This document shows positions 8,261-15,603 of a stretch of 64,000 nucleotides of DNA, one piece after another (position 1 is the first letter of the stretch; every line of letters starts with the position of its first letter). Made by a program: the position numbers and the translations under genes. The DNA comes from Microbulbifer halophilus (GTDB lineage: Bacteria > Pseudomonadota > Gammaproteobacteria > Pseudomonadales > Cellvibrionaceae). The notes under the pieces were generated by a model that had not been told where the DNA came from, made no database searches, and saw nothing but the letters and a program-made list of their open reading frames with translations. Location: positions 1 through 64,000 of the forward strand of contig NZ_JAPIVK010000001.1 in NCBI RefSeq assembly GCF_026183675.1, read 5' to 3'.

Positions 8261-10405
8261 CTACACAATATCCCGCACAAACGGCGGCAGCGAGTCGAGA
8301 ATGGCGCGGCCGTAGCGGCGCGTGACGACGCGGCGGTCCAGCAGTGTGATGGTGCCGGTGTCGCCCTCGGTGCGCAGCAGTCGGCCGCAGGCCTGGACCA
8401 GTTTCAGCGCCGCGTCCGGCACGGTGATCTGCATGAACGGATTGCCGCCCCGGGCCTCGATCCACTCCGCCAGCGCCGCCTCGATGGGGTCGTCCGGCAC
8501 CGCAAAGGGCAGCTTGGCGATCACCACATGGCGGCAGTATTCCCCGGGCAGGTCCAGGCCCTCGGCGAAGCTGGCGAGTCCGAAAAGCACACTCCTGCCG
8601 CCACCGTCGACCGTCTCGCGGTGATTCTCCAGCAACTGCTGGCGGGAGCGCTGGCCCTGCATCAGGATGCGGTTGCGGAAAACGCCCGGCAGCGCCTCGT
8701 AGACGGTTTCCATCTGCCGGCGAGAGGCGAACAGCACCAGTGCACCGCCCTTTTCGTCCAGCAGTTCCGGCAGCGTGTCTATCACCGCGTCGGTATGGGC
8801 GTCGGCATTGCCGGCATCCACGGCCGCGGCCGGCACCTGCAACTTCGCGCGGGAGAAATCGAACGGGCTGGGTACCACCTGGTAGCTGGCGTTGTCCGGC
8901 GTGCCGGCGCGCATTTTCAGGCGGTCGAACTTGCCCAGCGCGGTCAGCGTGGCGGAGGTCAGCACGGCGCCGTAGCAGCGCTGCCAGAGGCCGTATTCCA
9001 GCGTTTTGCCGGCCAGGATGGGGGAGCTGCAGACCTCGAAATCGGTCGAGCCGCCCCAGTCGACCAGCGTGACCCAGCGCGCCTGGGGCAGCGCGCCCTC
9101 GGCATCCGGCCTGGCGTAGTTGGCCCAGAGCTGCAGGTTGGCCTCGGCGCGGCCGTACCAGCTGCCCAGCTGCGGATACCAGCGTTCCAGATCCACTGCC
9201 GGCACCGGGCTGTGCGGGTCTTCCAGCAGTTTCTGCGCCGCCTGCAGCATCTTGTTCAGCAGCATCTCCAGTTCGTCGAAATCCTCGCGCAGTTTCTCCG
9301 CCAGCTGCATGACCGGCTCCGGCACCACGCCGCCTTCAAAACGGTGGCGGGCACTGCCGGGGCGGCCGCGCTCGTTCTCGAAGTCGCAGTGTTCCTCGAT
9401 CAGTGGCCACATCTGCTCCAGCGCCTGTTTGGCGGAGGTGAGCACCGCCGGCAGCTCTTCGCCGCAGCGATCGATCTCGGCGCCGTCGCCGATCTCGCCC
9501 AGCATCTGCCCCAGGTTCTTCTGCGCCTGGTCCAGCCAGCCGGTGGAGGCGCCCACGCGGCTGTGGTGGGAGAAGTGGTTCAGTGCCTTGTCCGGCAGGT
9601 GGTGGGCCTCGTCGAGCACATAGATGGTCTCCTCCGGCGGCGGCAGTATGGCGCCACCGCCCAGGGCCAGGTCCGCCAGCAACAGGTCGTGGTTGGCGAC
9701 GATGACTTCGGTCTTGCCCAGGTTTTCGCGGGCGCGGAAGAAACTGCAGTTGGTGACGTGGGGGCAGCGGCGGCCGCTGCACTGGCGGTGGTCGGTGGTG
9801 ACGCGGCTCCAGTCCTCCACCTCGATGGTCTCGGGCCAGTTGTCGCGGTCGCCGTCCCAGTCGCCGGTGGCCAGTTTGTCGGCCATGTCGCGGTAGAGCC
9901 TGGGGTCGACTTCGTCCACCTGCGGCGGCTCGTCGCCGTAGAGGCCCAGGGAGAAGCCGGCGCCGCTGTCGCTGAAGCTGGACAGCAACTGGTCCAGCTT
10001 GGACAGACACAGGTAGCGGCCGCGCCCCTTGGCCAGGCTGAAATCGAACTTCAGGCCGCTGTGGCGCGCCACTTCCGGCAGGTCCTTGTTGATGATCTGT
10101 TCCTGCAGCGCCACGGTGGCAGTGGACACCACCAGTTTCTTGTCCTGCGCCTGCGCCAGGGGAATCGCGGCCAGCAGGTAGGCCACCGTCTTGCCGGTGC
10201 CTGTGCCCGCCTCCACCACGCAGATATGCTCGCCGCTACCTTTGGCCGCGTCCCGCTCGCCACTGCCGTCCTGGACGATACCGCCCAGGCTGCGTGCGAT
10301 GGCCGCCACCATCAGCTTCTGTCCATAGCGGGCCTTGAGGTCACGGCCGGCGAGGAACTGGCTGTAGGCGGACTGGATGGTTTTTTTCTGTCGATCTTCT
10401 AGCAC
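8261..10405 (-). CDS. dinG: ATP-dependent DNA helicase DinG
   Basis: A 714-residue XPD-like 5'-3' DNA helicase that unwinds D-loops, R-loops and structured DNA. It has the Walker A motif EAGTGTGKT and the DEAH box VLDEAHHLP. The four cysteines of the 4Fe-4S domain are in the E. coli spacing: one in RYLCLSK, then CSGRRC and PHVTNC (C-x4-C-x5-C). Length matches E. coli DinG (716). The C-terminal RecA-like lobe contains motif VI around VQACGRLLRTEGD. It appears to be monocistronic or the second gene after the acyltransferase on the same strand, with an 80-bp gap filled by a degenerate repeat. No LexA box could be identified with confidence. Confidence 0.95.
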   Translation of the reverse strand: MLEDRQKKTIQSAYSQFLAGRDLKARYGQKLMVAAIARSLGGIVQDGSGERDAAKGSGEHICVVEAGTGTGKTVAYLLAAIPLAQAQDKKLVVSTATVALQEQIINKDLPEVARHSGLKFDFSLAKGRGRYLCLSKLDQLLSSFSDSGAGFSLGLYGDEPPQVDEVDPRLYRDMADKLATGDWDGDRDNWPETIEVEDWSRVTTDHRQCSGRRCPHVTNCSFFRARENLGKTEVIVANHDLLLADLALGGGAILPPPEETIYVLDEAHHLPDKALNHFSHHSRVGASTGWLDQAQKNLGQMLGEIGDGAEIDRCGEELPAVLTSAKQALEQMWPLIEEHCDFENERGRPGSARHRFEGGVVPEPVMQLAEKLREDFDELEMLLNKMLQAAQKLLEDPHSPVPAVDLERWYPQLGSWYGRAEANLQLWANYARPDAEGALPQARWVTLVDWGGSTDFEVCSSPILAGKTLEYGLWQRCYGAVLTSATLTALGKFDRLKMRAGTPDNASYQVVPSPFDFSRAKLQVPAAAVDAGNADAHTDAVIDTLPELLDEKGGALVLFASRRQMETVYEALPGVFRNRILMQGQRSRQQLLENHRETVDGGGRSVLFGLASFAEGLDLPGEYCRHVVIAKLPFAVPDDPIEAALAEWIEARGGNPFMQITVPDAALKLVQACGRLLRTEGDTGTITLLDRRVVTRRYGRAILDSLPPFVRDIV

Positions 10406-10406
10406 G

Positions 10407-10491
10407 GAGTGGTCAGCGATTGGTCATGAGTGGTTGGCGACTGGAGGCCGGCATTATCCACTAACCACCCGCCACTCACCACCACTCACTC
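10407..10491. repeat. Degenerate TGGT/GAGTG inverted repeat
   Basis: A G/T-rich arm (GGAGTGGTCAGCGATTGGTC and onward, to about 10445) is followed by a C/A-rich arm of approximately complementary composition (CCACTAACCACCCGCCACTC, from about 10459). Together they fill the gap between the acyltransferase stop and the dinG start, so the mRNA could fold between the two genes. Confidence 0.45.
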
Positions 10492-11655
10492 GTAGGCGAG
10501 CTTGGAGACCACCGGGTTGGCATAGGCCCGGATCGCCTTGTCGCGCCAGCGCTCGTCGATCTCGGCCATGCGCTGTTTGAACTGTCGCCGGGTCTCCGCG
10601 TGTTCGTCCGGGTGCCAGGGTCTGGCCGGGTAGCCGACCGACAGCGGCGGGGCCTCGCCGTAGAGCATCTGGTAGGCGACCAGGTTGGTGGGATGCAGCA
10701 CATAGTTGCCGATCACCTGGCGGTCGATCTCCTCGGCCAGGGTGCCGACATCGTTGAAATCCCCCTCGATGGGCATGCCGAAGGCGGTGTGGATATGGCC
10801 CTTGTAGCCGGTGATGCCCTTGGCGATGGAGCCCAGGTCCTCGTGCTCGCTCTTGCGGTACTCTTCCTTGTGCTCGGTGATGTACAGCTCCTTTGCCTTC
10901 TGCGCATCGCAGGGGTCCCACTCGTAGGAGATGGACAGGGGCACTATGTGCAGCTTGCGCCAGAACTCGGCGAAAGGGGTCTGCTTGTCCTTGGTCATGG
11001 CGAACATCGCCGCCAGTGCCGGGTTGGTGCGATCCAGGCCGTCCTTTGCGCGGCCGGAGCGCTGCGCTATCCACACGTGTTCGTTGTCGTTGACCACCGA
11101 GTGGTAGATGTAGTTGGACAGCTGGGTGGCCGCCGCCAGCTTCTCGCGGCGACTGCCGACCTGGCGCTTGACCACGAAGCTCTTGTTCAGCTTCATGATA
11201 TCGGTGGCAAACGGTTTGGTAAGCAGGTTGTCGCCGATGGCGATACGGGAAGTCTCGTGCCCCTCCCTGAACATGGCGAGAATCGCCAGCGCCGGGTCCA
11301 TGGCGATATCCCGGTGGTTGCCGACAAACAGGCAGGCGCGGTCCCGCGGCAACCTGTCCAGCCCGGAGATACTCAGGCCCGCACTGGTACGGTTGACCGC
11401 CATCTGCAGATATTTGGCAATCACTTCCTGCACGCCGCGAATATCCTTCGCCTTGCGGAACTCGAAGCGCACGAACTGGCGCACCAGCCAGGCGATGGGC
11501 CCCTCCAGCTTCGCCAGTTTGGGCACCAGCAGGTGCGCCGCCGCATGGGACATTTCCGGATCGGCAATCACACGGTCCAACACCGCCCGCGCCTCGTCGT
11601 CGCGATAGGGACGGATATCCTCGAACTGGGCCGGATCCAACTCACTCGCTCTCAT
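10486..11655 (-). CDS. PlsC-like glycerolipid acyltransferase
   Basis: A 389-residue protein of the lysophospholipid/glycerol acyltransferase family, expected to transfer an acyl chain to a glycerophosphate-type acceptor at the inner membrane. The motif-1 region reads FVGNHRDIAMDP. Between the His and the last Asp there are five residues rather than the usual four (HX4D), although HRD itself could supply the acid. A downstream FPEGTR-like motif is not obvious; RSGRAKDG occupies the matching region. The ATG at 11655 is preferred over a TTG 18 bases upstream because GGCAGGTAG lies just before it. It is followed by dinG on the same strand. The family call is good; substrate is unknown. Confidence 0.8.
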   Translation of the reverse strand: MRASELDPAQFEDIRPYRDDEARAVLDRVIADPEMSHAAAHLLVPKLAKLEGPIAWLVRQFVRFEFRKAKDIRGVQEVIAKYLQMAVNRTSAGLSISGLDRLPRDRACLFVGNHRDIAMDPALAILAMFREGHETSRIAIGDNLLTKPFATDIMKLNKSFVVKRQVGSRREKLAAATQLSNYIYHSVVNDNEHVWIAQRSGRAKDGLDRTNPALAAMFAMTKDKQTPFAEFWRKLHIVPLSISYEWDPCDAQKAKELYITEHKEEYRKSEHEDLGSIAKGITGYKGHIHTAFGMPIEGDFNDVGTLAEEIDRQVIGNYVLHPTNLVAYQMLYGEAPPLSVGYPARPWHPDEHAETRRQFKQRMAEIDERWRDKAIRAYANPVVSKLAYE

Positions 11656-11929
11656 GAAATCACTACCTGCCAACCGCGCAGCGTGCGGGGCTCTCTTCTT
11701 TTTCTGGACAAGTTACCGCCCGGCGCCGATGCCGGGCCGGCGCAGAACATACCGGAAGCGCCGACCGCTGGCCAGTGGTTGGTGGCGAGTGACCCGTGGG
11801 CCGCCAGTCACCCCTTCCCCCCGAATTGGACTTCCCCGGCCTCTGCCGGGAGAATACCCCGCCTGACGAGACAACAACGATAACGAGCCCGGCCCTGCCG
11901 CCGGGCATGCAGTAGATCCGGAGTGCACC
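11656..11929. other. Divergent promoter region with repeat
   Basis: This region separates the leftward acyltransferase from rightward nhaC. It contains a degenerate GTGGTTGGTGGCGAGTGAC-type repeat at about 11768-11811. No gene, terminator or clear promoter boxes could be assigned. Confidence 0.4.
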
Positions 11930-13399
11930 TTGAGCCAGAACAGTTCCCCCGCCAAACCCCATAAGCCGAGCCTCGCGGACGCCCTGGTGCCCCTGGGCAT
12001 CCTGATCGGCCTCCTGTCACTCTCCGTGTATTTCTACGGCGCCGATTCCTCCTACGGTCCCAACCAGATCGCCCTGCTGCTATGCGCCGGCGTGGCCGCA
12101 CTGATGGGCATGAAGAACGGCCACAGCTGGAACGATATGGAAGGCGGCATGTTGCACGGCATCGGGCTGGTATTCGGCGCCATCCTGATCCTGCTGGCAG
12201 TGGGCGCGCTGATCGGTAGCTGGATTCTGGCCGGCACCGTGCCGTCCATGATCTACTACGGCGTGCAGATACTGTCGCCGCAGTGGTTCTACGCCGCCAG
12301 CTGCATCATCTGTGCGATTGTCGGTCTCAGCATCGGTTCCAGCTGGACCACCGCCGGCACCCTGGGTGTGGCGCTGATGGGTATCGCCGGCGCCTTGGAC
12401 CTGTCCCCGGCCATCACCGCCGGTGCGGTGATCTCCGGTGCCTACTTCGGCGACAAGATGTCGCCGCTGTCCGACACCACCAACGTGGCCGCGGCGGTGA
12501 CCTCCAACGATCTCTTCCTGCATATCCGCCATATGCTGTGGACCACCGTCCCGGCGTTCGTCATCGCGCTGGTGGTCTTCTCGATCATCGGCCTCACGGC
12601 GGACACCGGCAACGCCTCGGCAGAGGATATCCAGCTACTGCTGGGCGCGCTGCAGGAGGAATTCAATATCTCCATCGTCAGCCTGCTGCCGCTGGCACTG
12701 CTGCTGTTCATGGCCTGGCGCAAGATTCCCGCCTACCCGACGCTGATCATCGGCGCGCTGGTGGGCTGCCTGATCGCCCTCGTCTTCGAGCCGGAAACCG
12801 CGCGCCGCCTGGGCGGCGGCGACGGCTTTCTGGCCGCCGTCAAAGGCGCCTGGTACAGCCTGTTCGACGGCTACGAATCCACCTCCAGCAACGAGAATGT
12901 GGCCGCGCTGCTGTCCAAGGGCGGCATGAGCAGCATGCTCAACACCATCTGGCTGATCATTTCCGCCATGGCCTTCGGCGGCGCCATGGAGCGCGCCGGC
13001 TTCCTGCAGGAAATCGTCGACTGGACCATATCCCGGGTGAAGACTGCCGGCGGCCTGATTACCTCCACCGTGTTCACCTGCTTCGGCATGAACGCCGCCG
13101 CCGGCGACCAGTACATGGCGATCATCATCCCCGGACGCATGCTCCGCGAGGCCTTCGCCGACAAGGGCCTGCACGGCCTCAACCTGTCGCGCACCCTCGA
13201 GGACTCCGGCACCATCACCTCGGTGCTGATTCCGTGGAATACCTGCGGCGCCTACATGAGCGCGACGCTGGGCATCGCCACCTTCAGCTACGCGCCCTTC
13301 GCCCTGTTCAACCTGATCTGCCCGCTGCTGGCAATCGCCTACGGCTGGTTCCATTTCAAGCAGATGCCGCTGGCTTCGGCTGCCGCCGCGGCGCGTTGA
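11930..13399 (+). CDS. nhaC: Na+/H+ antiporter NhaC
   Basis: A 489-residue inner membrane secondary transporter with about 11-12 hydrophobic helices, exchanging Na+ for H+ in pH and sodium homeostasis, fitting a marine cell. Family signatures include GLSIGSSWTTAGTLG (~140-155), GAYFGDKMSPLSDTTNVAAA (~170-190) and, near the C-terminus, the EDSGTITSVLIPWNTCGAYM block. The start is TTG at 11930, six bases after a GGAG Shine-Dalgarno sequence; no in-frame ATG close by is better placed. Length is typical for NhaC. The gene is isolated and followed by a structured repeat element. Confidence 0.93.
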   Translation: MSQNSSPAKPHKPSLADALVPLGILIGLLSLSVYFYGADSSYGPNQIALLLCAGVAALMGMKNGHSWNDMEGGMLHGIGLVFGAILILLAVGALIGSWILAGTVPSMIYYGVQILSPQWFYAASCIICAIVGLSIGSSWTTAGTLGVALMGIAGALDLSPAITAGAVISGAYFGDKMSPLSDTTNVAAAVTSNDLFLHIRHMLWTTVPAFVIALVVFSIIGLTADTGNASAEDIQLLLGALQEEFNISIVSLLPLALLLFMAWRKIPAYPTLIIGALVGCLIALVFEPETARRLGGGDGFLAAVKGAWYSLFDGYESTSSNENVAALLSKGGMSSMLNTIWLIISAMAFGGAMERAGFLQEIVDWTISRVKTAGGLITSTVFTCFGMNAAAGDQYMAIIIPGRMLREAFADKGLHGLNLSRTLEDSGTITSVLIPWNTCGAYMSATLGIATFSYAPFALFNLICPLLAIAYGWFHFKQMPLASAAAAAR

Positions 13400-13417
13400 G
13401 GAGAGCGTGGGTACAAA

Positions 13418-13463
13418 GGCACCCCACCTTGGGACAGCACAAGCCGGAGCGGGGTGCCCCTTT
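13418..13463 (+). terminator. Possible terminator after nhaC
   Basis: AAAGGCACCCC (13415-13425) can pair with GGGGTGCC (13451-13458), followed by CCTTT. The loop is 25 bases and the right arm is part of the repeat element starting at 13442, so a terminator role is uncertain. Confidence 0.35.
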
Positions 13464-13636
13464 CTGGGACACGGCTAGGCGCCCCCGCCGTGTATACGTC
13501 CCTGTAGACTTGTCTGCGAGATCCCTCTCGCAGACAAAACGGCAGGACCGCCGTTTTGGACGCCGAAGGCGCCCGAAGGGCGAGGACCAGGGATGGCCCG
13601 AGTCACAGTCCCGGAAAGGCGCATCCCGCTCCGGCT
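13442..13636. repeat. 195-bp MITE-like element with 29-bp inverted ends
   Basis: Bases 13442-13470 and 13608-13636 are inverted copies with three mismatches in 29. The interior is a string of hairpins: TGTATAC-GTCCCT-GTAGAC near 13491-13509, TGTCTGCGAG-ATCCCT-CTCGCAGACA at 13511-13536 (perfect 10-bp stem), and AAAACGGC-AGGACC-GCCGTTTT at 13536-13557. The first two loops match RTCCMT, as in the element at 1730-1840. It fills almost the whole gap between nhaC and the DUF3549 gene. No protein is encoded. Confidence 0.75.
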
Positions 13637-13659
13637 GTCTTTACGAAACCACATAAGCT

Positions 13660-14709
13660 ATGAGTGAAAACAACACCCTGAGCGCCCTGATTAAAGAGGC
13701 GCAATTCAAACTGCGCTGGTTCGACTTGGGCCGGCGCCTGCAGCCGGTCTCCCAAGCGACCGCGGAAGCCTTCGAGGCCGGGCAGATTCCCTGGCCCCAC
13801 CCCTACCTGCAACACGCCTGGACCGGTCTGCTGCTGTGGCCCGAAGAGGGCGGCGAACCGGTGGTCTGGTTCCTGCGTCTGCCGCTGGACGAGCGGGGCA
13901 AACTGCAACTGCCGGCGCGCGACGGCCTGCTGCGCCTGTTGTTGCAGAAGCTGGATAAATCTGGTCCGTCGGAATCCGCCTCGCAGTTGCACGCGGCACT
14001 GGAGGAGAGCGGCCTGCAGTTTTCACCGGCGCCGGAGCGTCGGGCCAGCTTCCACGCCCGCGCCGCGCTGCTGCTGAAACGCCCGCCCAGCGCCCACTAC
14101 GAGGCGACACTCGCCTATTGCCGCGAACCGCAATCGCACCGCTGGGAGCAGCTCGGCATCCAAGGCATCGCGGATCTGGCGGCGCGCTGGGAACCGGAGA
14201 AAAACCTGTTGCTGAGGCGGCTCGGGGAGCTGGCGCCACCGGTCTTCGCCGGTCTCTGCCAGTGCTTGGAAAACGAGGCCATCGACCACCAGTTGGTGGA
14301 AAAAATCATCCGTCGCGCCCGTGCCGCCCTCGCTGAAGATCCGGCAGACTACACGCTTGTCGCCGCTGCGGTACGGGGAATGTCAAACTCACCGGCGGCC
14401 GGATTGCGGCGGGACTTTCTGCTCGATCTGCTGAGCAGCACAGCGGCGGCCAGCGCCAACACGGAAGTGATTACAGCCATCGGCAGCCGCTGCCCGCAGG
14501 ACCTGGAACACGGCGAAATCGCCGCACCCTGGCTGGCGGCGCTGTCGGAACACCAGCGGCAGGAGACCTTCAATCTACTCCTGGCCGACCTGATGTACCT
14601 GCCGCCGGCGCGCGCCTCCCTGCTCGCGGCCCTGCGCGACCCCTCGCGCCCCGAGGCGCTGGCAAGGGCTTTCGGTATTTTCCTGCACGGCCCGGACCCC
14701 GCCCACTGA
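13660..14709 (+). CDS. DUF3549 family protein
   Basis: A 349-residue soluble protein with no signal peptide or membrane segment. The N-terminus (LIKEAQFKLRWFDLGRRLQP) and the HPYLQHAWTGLLLWP block at about 45-60 are characteristic of the gammaproteobacterial DUF3549 family. The rest is helical and Leu/Ala-rich and resembles a helical-repeat fold. The function is unknown and the neighbours give no hint. It starts 23 bp after the end of the 195-bp repeat, so its promoter or leader must lie in or beside that element. A hairpin at 14739-14765 follows the stop. Confidence 0.8.
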   Translation: MSENNTLSALIKEAQFKLRWFDLGRRLQPVSQATAEAFEAGQIPWPHPYLQHAWTGLLLWPEEGGEPVVWFLRLPLDERGKLQLPARDGLLRLLLQKLDKSGPSESASQLHAALEESGLQFSPAPERRASFHARAALLLKRPPSAHYEATLAYCREPQSHRWEQLGIQGIADLAARWEPEKNLLLRRLGELAPPVFAGLCQCLENEAIDHQLVEKIIRRARAALAEDPADYTLVAAAVRGMSNSPAAGLRRDFLLDLLSSTAAASANTEVITAIGSRCPQDLEHGEIAAPWLAALSEHQRQETFNLLLADLMYLPPARASLLAALRDPSRPEALARAFGIFLHGPDPAH

Positions 14710-15163
14710 CAGATTCCGCCGCCACCGGTTGAAGCGGCGAGCGCGCCCCGAAAAAGGGCGCGCTCCACATTTCCATACAGCCGGGAACAGCTACCCTTCC
14801 CAAAAATTTTTCCGCAAATAGCCCGGTGGCGAAGCGGATACCCGCTCGCAAAAAAATCTGACACGCAAAACCACAAAAGCCGGCACTGAAGAATATTCTT
14901 ATCTTTTCCCGGAAAAATCTCCCAGACGTCCTGCAATGGACTACCGGCGAATTTGGCGGAAAATTCTTTAAATATAGGTATTTTGGAGCGACAAACTGGC
15001 ACAAAAATTATCCAGAATTACCCCTTGGCGGCTATTTAAACCCTGTGCCTATTACACTCCATTGGGCGGTATCTTTGTAGAAAATCTTTTTACAAAGCAG
15101 ACCAAACAGGTGACGTTTTATTGGCTATGCTAATGGCTAACATCAACGGAAAGGAGTTAGGGG
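14710..15163. other. AT-richer intergenic region
   Basis: The region begins with a perfect 10-bp stem, GAGCGCGCCC (14739-14748) with GGGCGCGCTC (14756-14765), which lacks a T tract. The following 370 bp is clearly more AT-rich than its surroundings and includes a diverged inverted pair, ATTTTTCCGCAAAT at 14806-14819 and ATTTGGCGGAAAAT at 14951-14964. It presumably holds the promoter of the lipoprotein at 15164. Minus-strand open frames here look unlike proteins. Confidence 0.45.
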
Positions 15164-15358
15164 ATGAATTTCACTCCAGCCAAGTACTTACTCGGAATTA
15201 TCAGTGCACTGGTTCTGGCAGGTTGCTGTGCAGCGCCACCTCAGCCGGCTTCCTGCCCTCCGGGCTCTGAGCAGATTCCGCTCTCAATGGCCTGCCCCGC
15301 AGACGCGGATTGCTGGATGGCTTCCGACAATACGCGCTGCATGAAAGTGGTCAAGTAA
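15164..15358 (+). CDS. Small cysteine-rich lipoprotein
   Basis: A 64-residue protein with a lipoprotein signal ending LVLAGC at about 17-22. After the lipidated Cys22 come Cys23, Cys31, Cys44, Cys50 and Cys59 in a 40-residue mature chain that also has several prolines. AAGGAG lies eight bases before the ATG. A perfect-stem terminator follows the stop within 25 bp, so this is a self-contained transcription unit. I recognise no family. The cysteine density suggests disulfides or metal binding in the periplasm, which is inference. Confidence 0.75.
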   Translation: MNFTPAKYLLGIISALVLAGCCAAPPQPASCPPGSEQIPLSMACPADADCWMASDNTRCMKVVK

Positions 15359-15381
15359 CACCGCTGTCAGGCAAGGTTGGC

Positions 15382-15411
15382 AATGCCGCTTTTCGAAGCG
15401 GCATTTGCTTT
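15382..15411 (+). terminator. Intrinsic terminator after small lipoprotein
   Basis: AATGCCGCTT (15382-15391), TTCG tetraloop, AAGCGGCATT (15396-15405) form a perfect 10-bp stem, followed by the T-rich TGCTTT. Confidence 0.7.
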
Positions 15412-15603
15412 CCGCGCTCTGCGACCGTCCGCAACAGCTCTCCACGCCCCACCTACCCTCTCGATATCGCCCCGCAGCAGGTGCTGGTCTGCACCGAAAC
15501 CCTGGCCAGAAAAGACCTTTCCCGATAGCATTGGCGGCCCCGACCGCTGCACACACCGCCCTGCAGCGAAACCCGTTTCGCAATAGCAATAATTCACAAC
15601 GCC

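Noticed and set aside
8231-10402. 723-codon open frame opposite dinG
   Set aside because: Shadow of the helicase gene with biased composition and no motifs.
14570-15004. Minus-strand frames in the AT-rich gap
   Set aside because: They overlap the DUF3549 gene end and read through an intergenic hairpin; translation looks random.
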